Of a DNA stretch of 64,000 bases, positions 45,814-59,050 are shown in pieces. The DNA lies in contig CAMTDV010000028.1 in assembly GCA_947069175.1 (NCBI GenBank), positions 67,564,157 through 67,628,156 on the forward strand. Reading direction: 5' to 3'. The DNA comes from Scalesia atractyloides (lineage: Eukaryota > Streptophyta > Magnoliopsida > Asterales > Asteraceae). Within the stretch, counting starts at the first letter, position 1, and every line of letters starts with the position of its first letter. Below the pieces are notes generated by a model. The model searched no databases. It saw only the letters and a program-made list of their open reading frames with translations, and was not told where the DNA came from. A program made the translations under genes and the position numbers.

Positions 45814-48540
45814 CACTTAATTTATATTACAAGATTATGGTGATAAAGTGCTACGAAAGTTACTTAGTATTACAAGCATGATAAAGGAATAGCAAATGGA
45901 ATTCTAGAAGATCAATGAAATCAAATGGAAACTTAAATAAACACTTCAAGTACGGTGATGAAGAATTAGAAGATGAGGTACCAAGAGCTTATGGAAAACA
46001 AATTAATCAACTCATGGATGAATGTTAAAGTGTAACGATCATTAAATCAATTTATCAGTGCAAAATATTTTATTTAAAGGTGAAAAATCAAATTTGCTAC
46101 TATTGATCAAGACTTGCAAATACAATGAAGAATGAAGAATCATGCATAAAGATCAAAGTATAAAAAAAAATTGATTGGGAACTTAAGAGAATAACTAATT
46201 AAAATATAACAAATTAATTTCTTAAAAAATCCTATAAATGAAAATCTCATTGATCTAAAGTAGCTAGTTACCCATTAGAGGGATTTTGATATTTATAAAT
46301 GAAAGACTTTTGTTAATTTCTTTTCATTTTGGGATTGTCATAGTGGTTGGGGAAAGAGTTTCTACAAATGGAAAGAAAGAAACTTTCATTCACCAACTAT
46401 CCATCAGTGACACAACTTAGTGGAAATCGGGGGATGCACCCCTAATGTTTCGGTTATAAGTATAAAATTTTCTATTTTTCGTACAAAAATTTTAAAATTA
46501 TATAGGACCCTCCCTCACCCCTAAATTATTTTGCCTAAATAGTTATACAATATATAAATTGGGTCCTATGACTTTCCGTCCCTGTAGAACTTTTAATAAA
46601 GCTCCGCCTCTTTATCCAACCATCTATACTATATGGGTGATTTGAAAAGTCAAATTTAGATGTTTAGGTGTGAAAAGGTGTTGGAAATCATCTATAGCAA
46701 TGTTCTAAGGGTTGAAATTAAACAAAAAAGACAAAACTGACGGTCCATGGTCGATACCATCGACAGTGGCATAATGTTGTTTTCTTGTTTGTTGAGCTTT
46801 AATTATAAATACAAGTCACACCCAACCTTTTTCACTCACTACTTTTAATTTGAACTTTCTAAAATATAAATCTAAGATAAATCTCTTTAATTTTCTTGAA
46901 ATTCAAACTTCAAATCCAAAAGAGATTCAAGATCAAGGTCAAGAACAAAAAAGAATAGTTGTTCATTATACAATCATTCATTCTCATATATGAGCTTTGT
47001 ATTTTAAGCTTATTTGTATTTGTGAGAAATTTATAATGGGCCTTAGTAAGTTGGTTTAGTTTTTAGAGATAGTGGTGATCACTACTACTAGACAATAGTA
47101 AAATGTAGAAGGTGATCACTTTATTTAGAAGAGAGAGACATTTATACAAGGTGATCACTACCTTAGCTTAGTGAGACTAACGGGTATCCCTACCAGAGTG
47201 AGGGAGACGATAGTGGAGAAACTACTCTCGATCAAAGTATCAGGAAGAGGACATGGAGTGATTAGTTAATACATTTTAAAACTGCTTAAGGGTTTGTCAT
47301 ATCTTCTCTTAACTCTTTAAATATTCGCACATCTTATTTATCGTTTCTTTACAAGTGCATTGTTGGGTTATCACAAGTGTTTAAATCAATACTAACAAGT
47401 GTTTTGGCAAATAATTTTTAAGAAAACTTCTTCACCTCCTAGTTTTTTACAATATATATATATATATATTTTTTGAGTAAGTTACATTTTCATCCCTAAA
47501 TCTCGTTTATTTTTAATGTTAAATTTGGTCATATGAACCTCATACGAGAGGGTATTTTGACAATTTTAACCTATTTACTCAAATACATAAATGTAAAAGA
47601 TAATAAATAAAACAATTTAAAAAAATATATAGAAATAATAAACCGCCCTCTGTCTCAACACTATCTCTCTAATTTCTGGTACCCCACTACACCGCATCTA
47701 TAGCGTTACCACCGCCATAGCCAAAAATCACTCTCTATCTCCCTTTCTTATCTCCCCTCTCTACTTGTTCTCCACCACCACCCGTACCCAACCTTCACCT
47801 CTCTATGCTCTCTCTCTTTCTCCCCTCCCCCTCTCTCACACACTCACCCTCTTGTCAACACCATTGATCACCAGATCCGAAGGCCACAAATCACCTCCAA
47901 CAGTGGGGTTCACAACAACCATCAACACCGTCACGACAGTCAACGATTACAAAATCACATTAGAAAAAAAATCCCAACCCAGTTGTAGGTTTGAATCTCC
48001 ATTGCCGACATTTATGGTTTCGATCTTGTGGTGGTGATGGTGCCGAAACACGGTTCAGGCGATTTTAGGTGAGCCTCGTTTAGAAGATCTTTTTGGTGGT
48101 GAATTTTTGCAACAGTTCTAGGCAAGATATGAGTCAGATTTGTTTAGATTGTCAGGTGTGGTTTCACTTTCTATGTCATCACCTCACCAGCACATAAGAT
48201 TCTACTATGTTTCCACTTTCTTCCACTGTAATGGGTGTGGTTCCACTATCTACTGCCATATGATTTTATTTTTTAAATACTTTTATGTTTTAACAAATAA
48301 GAATATTAATATAATTACATGAATAATAAATAAATTACATTTAAAATTATAACTAAATTACTAATAAATCAAATTATTTTTATATTGTAGAATATTATTA
48401 ATAAAATAAGAAGTTCAAAGTAAGAATTAACATTAAAAAGGTACATAAAATAATACTAAAAAAACGTACATAAAAACATATCAACTAAAATTATAACATA
48501 TTAAACCAAACATAGATAATTAAAAAAAATGCACGTTTGC
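45790..48540. other. Spacer without recognised gene
   Basis: AT-rich DNA. A TA repeat lies at about 47451-47470. The region 47640-48060 is richer in C, with an open frame at 47765-48037 made of low-complexity Ser/Thr/Leu sequence and no domain. Nothing is called. Confidence 0.4.
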
Positions 48541-48900
48541 TACTTTTGATGACGAAAGTCATTTGAGATATCTATAAATCAAAGTGTTGATGTTTGTAAT
48601 ACCACCAACCGTCTACATTAACTTCATTAGGATATTGTACAAAACCGTCTATAGTGGGTAATTCATGGTCCGGAATCTCGTCTTCATATGAAACATAGCC
48701 TTGACCATCTTCGTGAAACTGGAGCGTGGTTCAGTTTGAACTGCATAGGGTTGTCCGATTCAACCACCGGAGCGTGATCTAGTTCCACCATCGGGACGTT
48801 ATCGCGTTTGACCACTGGATTGTCTTTGGGTTCGAGCACCGGAGGGTTTGGAAATCGGAAAAATGTCACCACGACATCGATTGTTTGCGTCCATTCTTGA
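48540..48900 (-). pseudogene. Unidentified coding remnant
   Basis: The minus strand reads TFFRFPNPPVLEPKDNPVV, then DEIPDHELPTIDGFVQYPNE and VDGWWYYKHQHFDL plus a stop, in two frames. The composition is protein-like but I do not recognise a family. It could be the end of a degenerate transposon ORF. Confidence 0.25.
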
Positions 48901-49017
48901 AATGTTGGTGGTTGAATGATTGCGAGTGGAAGTGAACTGAAATGGGTTGTAGTGTAATAATTTGGAGTATAGGTTAAATTTGGTTGATCTTTGAACAGTC
49001 TTAATGTTTAAATTTGA

Positions 49018-49066
<49 letters not shown>

Positions 49067-49067
49067 T
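49018..49067. repeat. ATT trinucleotide microsatellite
   Basis: About 16 uninterrupted TAT/ATT units. Confidence 0.9.
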
Positions 49068-49309
49068 ATCTTTTTCTTTTCAAAATGTCATTATGGTCCG
49101 CCCGGGGCAGTATTCAACACCTTGAAAGGGGCGTCATGTAGACCCACGTCGTGGGTTTTCTATCCACACCCATTCGTATTAGATTTGTATGTTTCTCAAT
49201 TCCTTTTTTTGAAAAAAAGGTAATAATGGGATCTGAACATTCTTTTTTGAAATGACTACATCTTAGAAAGGCAAAATTCTTAGCCTTCAAGGGACGTGTA
49301 GCGCTCGTT

Positions 49310-49545
49310 TTGTAAAATGTAATGAAACTGGAATTGAAATTTACGTAATAAAAGAAATTTGATTTGGACTTTAGGTGTGTTCATTTCACATAATGGTATT
49401 AAATATGGATGAAATTGGTATGGAGATTTCCTTTATTAAGTTGTTCAATTCTTATTCTTTCTTTTGTTGAAAAGAACAACACAAGAATGGAATCCACATT
49501 ACAATTCTATCCCGATTCCATTTTATTACATGAAACAAACACTAT
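49310..49545. mobile_element. Small MITE-like inverted repeat
   Basis: The left end reads CGTTTTGTAAAATGTAATGA; the reverse complement of the right end reads GTTTGTTTCATGTAATAAAA, with related continuations (TGGAATTG / TGGAATCG). No target duplication was found. Confidence 0.35.
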
Positions 49546-50034
49546 TAAGTGTATGTTACCTGGGTAGAATTATATTTGGTAAATAGCGAGTTACAAGGCT
49601 AGGTCTTAGGTTAGTAGCAAAATACGATAACACCAAAGGTATCGATCATAGGAGTTTATTTCACTATTATATAAAATGGTAACCATTACATGTATGATTA
49701 GCTCAACGGTTGGAAGGGTTAGAATTCTTTCTTTTATTTGGCACGAATAAGATAATATTCAACTTAAATTAGCCCGTTTACTTAAATAAATGCGTCAAAA
49801 TTACCACTGACAATCAAAATGTTCACTGGCTACAACGAAGCTGCAATTATGGAATGTACCCATGAAAAAGGAACAGTCTTCCTTGGTAAAATTCAATTTT
49901 CCTACCCTTAAACACAGAAAAGTAGGGATGTGGGAGATTTTATCATCAAGAAGTTACTACTTAACTGATTTTCATCAGATATGCACCAAATAATAGCACT
50001 CTCTAAGTACACTTTACCACAATGAACCATATAA

Positions 50035-52464
50035 TCATGAAGTTGCCTCAAACTGCGACTCGATTAGTACATACAACGGCTTCCCATGCAATCTTAATCG
50101 TTCACGGCCCTTCATAATCCAAATTATCAAAACAACAGTTAGTTCTGGATCCATATTATTGCAGAAATATAACTAGCGAAATAACATACAAACATGTTTG
50201 GAAAAGGGAACCTTTAAGTCTGGGACTTCAACCACACAAGCGCATTCGACGACCACAGCCCCAGCGCGTTCTGGGAAACAAGTCAGTTGTTTTCATCGAG
50301 ATTTGATAATCAGCTCTCTTAAATATGAACAGGAATATTATTTTGTAAAGGGATACCTAGCAAGTTCATTGCAGCACAAAGAGTGCCACCAGTAGCAACC
50401 AAATCATCAACCACAAGAGCGCGCTCTCCCGGTTCAACTGCTCCTACATGCATTTCAAGGCAATCTGTCCCGTATTCCAATACGTACTTTTCTGATATCA
50501 CTTCACCTGTAGTTCTAACAGTGAAACACTACACGTGTGTATCATCAATAGAGAGCTAAAAAGAAAAGATGGCAAGTACCAGGCAACTTTTTCGGCTTCC
50601 TTAATGGGACAAACTTTGCTCCGATGGCCAGTGCGATTGCAGGACCAAACATAAAACCCCGAGCTTCGATACCTGTCAGTACATAACCATCCTAACATAT
50701 CCATACTAAAAATGCTTTTTCACAACATAATATTTGGTCTAAATGTTCAGAAAACAAACACTAGGTTGCAACAAAAAAAACAAGTGACTTTTAACTGACA
50801 AAAAAAAGAATCCACTTGATCGACAATAATTGATTATCAGAAAAAGACAGATGAATACAATGATTAACCATAAAGAAAGTGTGAGCAACTCATCCAAACA
50901 GTGAGTAATTAGTTAATATATATACAGTGGCACGTTCTTTTTAAAACCATATGTTGATAACTGCGATCAGACTCGAAACACCACATACATCGGACACAAG
51001 TCCATTAGAGAATCAATTTAAGTGTCACATAAACACTTGTACGATTTGCTTTGAATGTGATGCATATGATGATTCTTTATAACTATCTACCCTAGTGTCT
51101 TTCAAACTTCCATTATATCTCTAAAGTAAAGCACTACATACAAGTACAAGTGCGTTATACGATTCTCATGATTCTTTATCTGTATATAATATATATAATC
51201 CACAATGCAATGGAACTAAACCAAACACAATTAAAAGGGATTGAAAAATCCATCATTACTAGGAGGGGTCCTACCCAACAACAACAACCGCCATTCTGCC
51301 ACCCCAAATTTTAGATCTTGAAAGAGATCGAGCACATGCATTAGTAAGCAAAGGCCACTTTTAGCCGCTCATACTCATTCATATCAAGTAATCACTGACC
51401 CCTCCATCCCCACTATCTATCAACCACTACTACTTAATATTTAATACTCCAAAAACAAAACAAGATTTCATATTTAAGACACCCTCTTCTTGTCTTGTAC
51501 CTCAGTTTTTACCGAAGAATTGGTCTATTAAGAATGAAACAACAATCGCGCTTCGAACACTTAAGTTGTAAAGTCTTCGGGCAAGATTTCGGTAAGATAT
51601 TTATGTACCATAGTCGTTCAACTGTCATGAATTTTCTACTCAACCACTTCTTACAAACAAAATGATGTATTGACTCTATATATTTCATAAAAGTCAACAG
51701 CGTCACTCATTTACAAGGATTATAGTGGGAGGATAGTCAACAAAGTTGAAACTTTGCAAAAAGATTTGGAAATATTGCAATTTTCCTGTCACATTACATC
51801 GACGTATAAAAAATATAATACAAGTGTTTCACTCTCCTGATACAACCGTGTTATGCATTATAGTTAAACCAAAAAATGCCTAAAAAATATTAAATGTTTT
51901 TAATTGAAAACCACAATTTTCTACTTCTCCATCTATTAAATACCCGTATAAACAATTAGAAATAAGTGACCATATCTGCTAGCCTGGCTATCAACTAAAG
52001 ATTGTTTTATATTGCAAAACTCAAAAGTCAAAATTGGACCCTATCTTTCAATAAGTATATAGGGGAAATTAAAGGATATGTTCAATGATCATTTATCTCA
52101 ATTGCAATTAACTTTAATAAACCTAAACAAAGTTAAAAATATTTTACCTGCAACCACAGAAATATCTTTCTGTTTGTAACGCTCAACGAACAAATCAATC
52201 GTGTCTTTAAAGGCCTTTGGATCGAGCAACAATGTAGTGATGTCTAAAAACAGTATTCCTGTTGTTCACAACATCTTTTCACAATTACTGTTCATTAATG
52301 CAAGCGAGATTATGTGTGTTATTTCATTTTTTTCCTTACCGGAAAACATAGAGCTTATGCATTTATGTGAGTTTACCTGGTTTGGGGAAGTCGCGGACGA
52401 CGCGTAGGGTGGACTTGATGGCATTAATACGATCGGCCGAAGCGTCGTTTTCGCCGGCCGACAT
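50035..52464 (-). CDS. Adenine phosphoribosyltransferase (six exons)
   Basis: It converts adenine and PRPP to AMP and pyrophosphate in purine salvage, and in plants also acts on cytokinin bases. Exons: 52464-52377, 52258-52148, 50672-50580, 50506-50357, 50270-50212 and 50109-50035. All introns are GT...AG (118, 1475, 73, 86 and 102 bp) and all phases join, giving 576 nt and 191 residues, a normal plant length. The protein starts MSAGENDASADRINAIKSTL. Motifs are DFPKPG at 25-30, GIEARGF in exon 3, LRKPKKLPG around 90-98 and the PRPP loop VVDDLVATGGT at 129-139; it ends ESQFEATS. No signal peptide is seen, so it is probably cytosolic. Residue 34 is Leu in ILFLDITTLL, where plant homologues usually have Gln (from memory). 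The ATG is the first in the exon and lies 134 bp from a TATA box. Confidence 0.95.
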
Positions 52465-52596
52465 GGCTCAGATAGTGATACGGCGTGTGGTGTGTGGGTG
52501 TTTTAGTGTGTGTGTGTGTGTATGGGTGAAGTAGCAGTTGAAGAAAATTAAATGATGGAGTTATCACGGAGGGGAGAATTGGGAGGGAAAATGGTG

Positions 52597-52604
52597 TATT
52601 TATA
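52597..52604 (-). promoter_or_regulatory. TATA box of the APT gene
   Basis: The minus strand reads CCTATAAATACACC. The inferred transcript start is about 30 bp downstream, leaving a 5' UTR of about 100 nt with a CA-rich stretch (GT repeat at 52504-52520 on the plus strand). Confidence 0.65.
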
Positions 52605-52619
52605 GGAGGGGGTTCTGGT

Positions 52620-55514
52620 TACTTTACCTCATGAGGGTGAAAGTTGTTGTATTACAAAAGAATGAGGGTTATTTTGAAAGTAGCATTTCAATGAATAAAG
52701 TGATAGAAACGATCCTTGTAGTTTTAAAAGTTACTTAGTGTGGTTATATTCGTTTACGTAACATCAAAGATAGAATTAGTTATAAGTTCTCCAACTATTA
52801 TTTTTTGTTTTTCTAGCACATCAAAGATCGGATTCCTTATAAGATCTTTAACTATTATTTATTATGTTTTTTCTAGCATCGCGAAGAAAATGTTATATTG
52901 AAACAAGTGTTAGTTGTTCATGCACTTCTTTGTTAGCAAAAACTTGGAAAGGAATACCTTTTGCAAGCCTTTGAAGTTAGGTTGTACATTTGTACAAGAG
53001 CTATTTTAAACCATAGTATGTTAGGCTTGTCGGGCCAAATTTTGATAAAAATGTGACTTAAATAAGCGTAACCAACTGTTCAACTTTTGTTCACATGGAA
53101 AGAAGTTGATGTGTGTTTGTTCGAATTTCACCGTATACTTTATGTTCACATGTTTGATTGGTTTTTCTAGTAAACGTAAGACTTTATATATGGGAAAAGA
53201 ACTTGGTGACTATATTTGGTATATGTGGTCACGATATCTCATCTATACATGGTGGTATTGGGTCGTGTGGCATGCTCATGGTTAGAGGTGGTATAACACT
53301 ATGATGTGTTTAAGTTTAATATGGATAATTTGTTGGAAAGTTCATCATGTTCATACCCATTAGGTTGACCTAGGTTTGGTTTGACTAGGTGGTAAGATCG
53401 GCATTCTTTTGGGTCTCATGTTAAAATACGGAGGTGTTCAAAGTTTGAGTGATATCAGGGAAAGATAATTATTCCCTAACTGAGTGGTTTCGTGTTTCAT
53501 TATGTGTATTTATGCTCAAGTATGTGTTCTGACCAAACATGATGTGGAACACAGCGAGGTTTTTGTAGTTCCTTCTTCCATCAGTAATGGCATATGAGAG
53601 TTGATTCCTTTAGAAATGGCTTCACCTTACGCTTTGTTGAAGGCTGATCGAATCTTGTAAAGATACCCTTCCCAATTCTAGAAACAAAATTCCAATGCGA
53701 ATGAGACATACAATACATATTAGATTCAAAAAAAGAAAATGCGAAAAAAGGTAGAAGTAGATGTTGAGGCTACGTTTGGATATGGGTTGCTTAAAACAAA
53801 TTTCTGATCTCTTTTAAGAACATGTATGTTTCACAGTGTACAACACCAAAAGGTGGCTAATATTGTCAGAGTTGACGTCGAAGCCTGAAACAAACCTAAT
53901 AAGGGAACTTATTTTGCTGCTGGAAATTTTGGTGTTTATCATGTATTTTGAGTATGTATGATATGAAAAAAATCTCTCAAATTCTAGTTCTAGAATTTGG
54001 ACTCAAAACAACTAAGGTAGCACCTTCGTTTTATATTAAAAAAATGGCAGCCGAATTTATTTAAATTAAACATAAAAAGTGAACTATCTTTTTTTACCAT
54101 TTTTATGGACAACTTAATCAGTTTTACGGAAAATTAAATTAAATTAAACATAAAAGTTAACTATCTTTTTAATGATTAATTAACTATCTTTTTTACCATT
54201 TCGATTGTTGCCCATCAACATTAACTGTGAGAAACTGGGCAACATCAACACATGATGTTGTTTGAGTAGGAACCTATACGAACTTTCTACTTCTTAGTAG
54301 CAATGCCCACCATCAACAAGAATTTCTTGCTACCCGAGTAGTGGCAACATCCATAGGAACCATAGCAATACCAATATACGACCACCGAACACCCGATAGC
54401 AGCAACAACCCTTCGAAAGTAACTTATGTCCATCATTAGTAGCAACTAATCAACAACATGTTGTTGAGCTTGAAGTAGCAAATTGCTATTGGTGGCGGAT
54501 TATGCACAAAACATAAAAGGCATTTCACAATGGTGCAAAGTATGCAATTAAAACGACACATTATGCAAAGCGCCCACAGTCACACCACACATACACATTA
54601 GTGTTAAGGTTTAGTCACTCAACATTTACCATACCTTGAAGTAGTTCTCTCACCTTTTGGCTAGTCATAACTCTTTGACTATATGTAGACATCGTTTTAG
54701 TTTTCTAATACCAACAATTGGACTGACTTTGATCATATAGGTTGTGATGTTAGCATGGTACTTTTAGGATAGATGAAGTGGCGAGACATACTCATGTTGG
54801 ATTTTGATCACATGGTTCACATATAATGTAAAATAGTGATCCAATGTTGATGATTAATGAAACTTTCTGACCCCTGACAAAAGAGCAATTATTTTTGGTA
54901 AGTAAACATATCACCATAAAGTATTTGAGATGAGTAACGTGAATAAGGAAGGCTTACATACGGGGTGGGTGGAGGAGTGCTTATAAGCCAATAGTGACAT
55001 TAATAACCCTTATCGTCAGTGCATTTTGGTGTGTGTATTGTTATGTGAATATGCTAGAATAGTCGTGTGCTGAATTGGTGTGATAAACGAATGAGCTTGA
55101 AGCTCAATCACTAAAATGGGTAAATGACTAAGTCAATCATTTACATGGTGTTAGTGATTGAGCTCAATCATTTAGAGTCATTTAGTGATTGAGTGTGGCT
55201 TATAAATAGCCAGTTCATTCAAAACGCACATAATGCACAGAGATGAGCGAGAGTGATTAAATGTGTATGTGTGAGTTTGAGAGGAGATCACAAAGGTGAT
55301 CTCTCATGCGTAAATGTTGAGGTAAACTCTTTTGGTACTAATGTATCTGTGATGACTACGTTAATGTTTATGTATCAAAGAGTTTATCTATCTCAAACTT
55401 ACCACTCGTATCAAATTCAATCAGAAAACTCGGTTTACGACTTCTGGACAAGGTATATCGTTGTCGTGTCAATCAAGTTACTATAACAAGTACATGATGT
55501 AGCCATTTTGAATC
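52620..55514. other. Spacer upstream of the APT gene
   Basis: AT-rich, with no gene recognised. Repeated words GTGATTGAG and CTCAATCA at 55090-55195 form short inverted repeats. The open frame at 55253-55486 has no recognisable domain. Confidence 0.4.
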
Positions 55515-56723
55515 ATCTATGTCACACCCTGACCCGCAGCGGAAAAAAGTTGGGGCATAATTGGGTTGTCACCAAAGCTAATGATATTTACTAATAAGTT
55601 TCATATTTATTAATTCCAAATTAACCTTGAATATCCAACACAGAATTTAAGCAAATACAAACAATAAACCACAGATTGTCCCAACTAAATAACTCGATTA
55701 TTCTTCTAAGGCCATCCTAGGTGTTTCTTTCCTCAACTTGATCACCTGTATCATGCGTAAAATAGAGAAAATTTGGGTCCACAAAAGTTGGCGAGTGAAC
55801 CTTGATAAAACAATTAAGTATATAAATATTACTGTTGTTTATATAAAATTGTGCATAAATCACATGTGAGCAAATGTATATATGTAACAAATCACAAACC
55901 ACATTGTATGGCATATGACATAATGGATGATGTATGTGAGATCAAGGCTCAATCAAACGGAGCCGATCTAATGAGGCACCTGATGCTCAACCCGTATCCC
56001 ACGAGGCGCTGATAGGCCTAATGAAATGATTGCACTAAAAAAACGTATCCACATAATAATCACATAACAAACAATACACATTTGATCACGAAATGATATT
56101 AGCACAATTGTTAAATAAAATTAAGAAATGGTACAATACAAGATACACCCCAAAACGTTATTAAAACGGGGAATTTGTAGAGATTCACTCACCTTAGGTT
56201 GCGTATAGTTTCTTGGATATCACACGAGTAAAGTTGAAGAATCGACAAAGAGTTTAACCTAGATTAAAATAGTGAATCCGTCAAGGTTTTTGAATTACGT
56301 TACGGAATGGTATGAAGTTGATTATTTTAGATGCTGTTTTAATCATTTGCTTTCGATTACGCTTAAATTTGATAAGGTTAAAAGATTTTAACATTATAAC
56401 GATACAGGTTTATGGCAAGATGTATTAATACAAGTTTACTAGTTAGTCTTAAACCATTAATAAATTATAATAACGAGATTTATAATAATATAACAGTAAT
56501 AACAATCTATAATTAATAATAAAACAAATGATAATATTTGAAGTAACAAACTTTACAATTTTTATAAAAAAAGAATTCTGATTCTAAATAAGAACTAATG
56601 ATAATAAAAATTTTATAAGTTTTACTAATTTAACATGAAGATACTGATTTCAGACTTTTTACATAAACAATCTATTTTTTAAACAGCCCAAACTAAAAAT
56701 GTTGGCCTCGAAAGAATAATAAT

Positions 56724-56862
56724 AAAAAAAAAATATTAGCCCACACAGGAGCCGATCCAACAGAGCACCAAGTAACAACTGCGAACAAACAGGAGCAAGC
56801 CGGGGTCGAACTCGGTACCTCCGTTCATTTCGGGCGCGCCAAACACCGCTGGGCTATGCCAA
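56724..56862 (-). other. Sense tRNA-like pol III unit in Tekay LTR
   Basis: On the minus strand a perfect A box TAGCCCAGCGG (56856-56846) is followed by a perfect B box GTTCGACCC (56811-56803) and a run of about ten T (plus-strand A-run 56724-56733). It begins about 910 bp into the LTR, downstream of the TATA box, matching the first unit of the TR-GAG LTR (about 955 bp in). No full cloverleaf forms. Confidence 0.65.
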
Positions 56863-57227
56863 GTTTGGTGTTGATGTTTTTATTAGTTATAAGCTTCCTT
56901 TAACTGTCGTCTTCTTCACTTAAAACAAATAAACATATACTGAAGTTTAACAATAACGGGTTTCCGTTTGATTAATCGTTAGTTCGAGTTAAAGCGGTTG
57001 CAAACTAACAAGGACAAGGATCAAGATTATACCGAAATAAAGAAACGCGGCATGACCGGCGAGTTACCGATTCCTTCGGCGAGTCCTCGTCTTCTCTGGT
57101 GAATACCGGCGGTTGAGCGGGTTTTCCGGCATGCTTTGGTTTGTCGAACAGAAACAGAGAGAAAGTTGAGAGGGGGAGTGAGAGGATCGAGATGGGTGTG
57201 AGGATGAATGGTTGAAGTGTAGTCGGG

Positions 57228-57235
57228 TATTTATA
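57228..57235 (-). promoter_or_regulatory. LTR TATA box of Tekay element
   Basis: TATAAATACCC on the minus strand, about 531 bp into the LTR. Same context (TATAAATACCC) as the TR-GAG LTR. Confidence 0.6.
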
Positions 57236-57465
57236 GGTGTTCATGGTATCAAATTTGGTCACGTTCTTGGCCAAGTTCTTGATTGATTAAGTTCTGGTAA
57301 TGAACCAAAAGTCGTAATCCTGAAGGATTAGCGACGACAGCTATGGAAAGTTGACAGCTTGGTAAAGGCTGTGTTCTCGTTGGGTTACGTCTTGGCGGGA
57401 AATTGGAATTCGAGCTCGAACTACATTTGTATATAAATATTAAACAGTTGGGATTTGGAACGGTT

Positions 57466-57547
57466 GAGAGCTTAGCCCGACTGGTTCTTGTGGGTTTCGC
57501 AAATTCCCGAACTGGGTTGGCGCGGGTTCGAATCCCGGCCACCCTTT
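57466..57547 (+). other. Antisense tRNA-like unit in Tekay LTR
   Basis: The plus strand has TAGCCCGACTGG (57473-57484, one mismatch to the A box), a perfect B box GTTCGAATC (57526-57534) inside a T-arm-like GCGGGTTCGAATCCCGG, and TTTT at 57544-57547. It is antisense to the element and upstream of its TATA box. Confidence 0.6.
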
Positions 57548-57766
57548 TAAATCCTATTATTATTTTTTATTAAGTCTTTTAATCGTCTATATATATTTAT
57601 TGTTTATTTATTATATTATTTTATTAAGGTTGTTTTTAGACATTAATTATTATTAGTATTTATATATGAAATATTAAAAAGAATAAAAAATAGCTGCATG
57701 ATAAAAATACACTTTGGTTGCTAGATTGGGGCGGGTTTTCGAAACCCGATTTACACAAATGTAACA

Positions 57767-57790
57767 GTTTATCCCCTACTTTTAGAAATT
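57767..57790 (-). other. Polypurine tract of Tekay element
   Basis: The minus strand reads AAAAGTAGGGGATAAAC just before the LTR start TGTTAC, preceded by GGGACGAAATTTCT. Confidence 0.75.
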
Positions 57791-57802
57791 TCGTCCCGAA
57801 AT

Positions 57803-59050
57803 TTAAGTAGTAGTTGTAACCGAAAAAAGATGCGGGTACTTTTCGCGTTTTGAGTCTTCACGTTCCCAAGTAAATTCGGGTCCTCGTTTTGACTCCCAGC
57901 GTACCCTGATGATTGGAATACGATTTTGCCTTAAACGTTTTTCACCGAAATCCATGATTTCCACTGGTCTTTCAACGAAGTGCATTGATTCATCGACTTG
58001 AATATCTTCTAGAGGGATGTGGAGGTTTTTGTCGACGAGGCACTTTTTCAAGTTTGATACATGGAAAGTGGGATGTATCATGTTGAGTTCTTCTGGTAGG
58101 TCAAGCTTGTAGGCTACAGGACCTACTCTTTCGAGTATTTTGAAAGGTCCTACGTAACGTGGTGCTAGCTTGCCTTTTTGACCAAAACGAACCACTCCCT
58201 TCCACGGCGATACTTTCAGAAGTACTTGATCACCAACGCCAAACTCCAAGGGCTTTCGTCATTTGTCAGCATAACTCTTTTGACGACTTTGAGCTGCTAG
58301 AAGATTGTTTCGAATTTGAAGGATCTTGTCGGTTGTTTCTTGAATCAATTTAGGTCCGGTGATTTACGCTTCACCAATCTCGTGCCAACATACTAGAGAT
58401 CGGCATTTACGACCATATAAAGCTTCGAAAGGAGCCATGCCGATATTTGAATGATAGCTATTGTTGTACGAAAACTCGACTAACGGTAGATGAGCGTCCC
58501 AATTTTCTTTGAAGTCTATGACACATGCTCGAAGCATGTCTTCGAGGGTTTGGATGGTGCGTTCAGATTGACCATCAGTCTGAGGGTGAAAGGCAGTGCT
58601 AAGGTCTAACCGTGCACCCAAAGCGGTTTGTACGGCTCGCCATGTTCGTGAAGTGAAACGACTATCACGGTCTGAAATGATGCTTAACGGTACACCATGA
58701 CGGCTTACGATCTCGTTGATGTAGATACGAGCTAACTTCTCGTTCTTGAAGTCCTCGCGAATCGGAATGAAGTGAGCTGGTTTTGAAGACGATCAATGAT
58801 ACCCATATGGTGTCATACCCACTGGAGGTGTGAGGTAACCCGGTAATGAAGTCCATGGTTATGTTTTCCCACTTCCATACAGGTATTTCGGGTTGGACTA
58901 GAAGTCCTGAAGGTCTTTGATATTCAGCTTTCACTTTGGAACATGTAAGGCACTTGGAAACAAAAACAGCATATCCTTTTTCATGCCAGGCCACCAGTAG
59001 GTGTATCGTAGGTCTTGATACATCTTATCGGCTCCTGGGTGTACAGAGTA
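57803..59050 (-). pseudogene. Tekay integrase with C-terminal chromodomain-like tail
   Basis: The HHCC zinc finger begins with HPGADKMYQDLRYTYWWPG and continues in another frame as CLTCSKVKAEYQRPSG. The core holds TMDFITGLPHTSSGYDTIWV and AFHPQTDGQSERTIQTLEDM. The C-terminal part reads GPFKILERVGPVAYKLDLPE, then FHVSNLKKCL and IIRVRWESKRGPEFTWERED, as in chromoviruses. Frameshifts at about 58950, 58790, 58630 and 58360 break the frame. Confidence 0.85.

Larger units (their letters stand above)
55520..57766 (-). repeat. 3' LTR of the Tekay element
   Basis: In element sense it starts TGTTACATTTGTG and ends GGTCAGGGTGTGACA (2247 bp). It carries an antisense tRNA-like unit, a TATA box and a sense tRNA-like unit in the same layout as the TR-GAG LTR, and a single copy of the motif GGCTCCGTTTGATTGAGCC (near 55950) that is amplified in the TR-GAG array. 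Confidence 0.9.

Noticed and set aside
47765..48037. 90-residue open frame in a C-rich segment
   Set aside because: Low-complexity composition and no recognisable domain.
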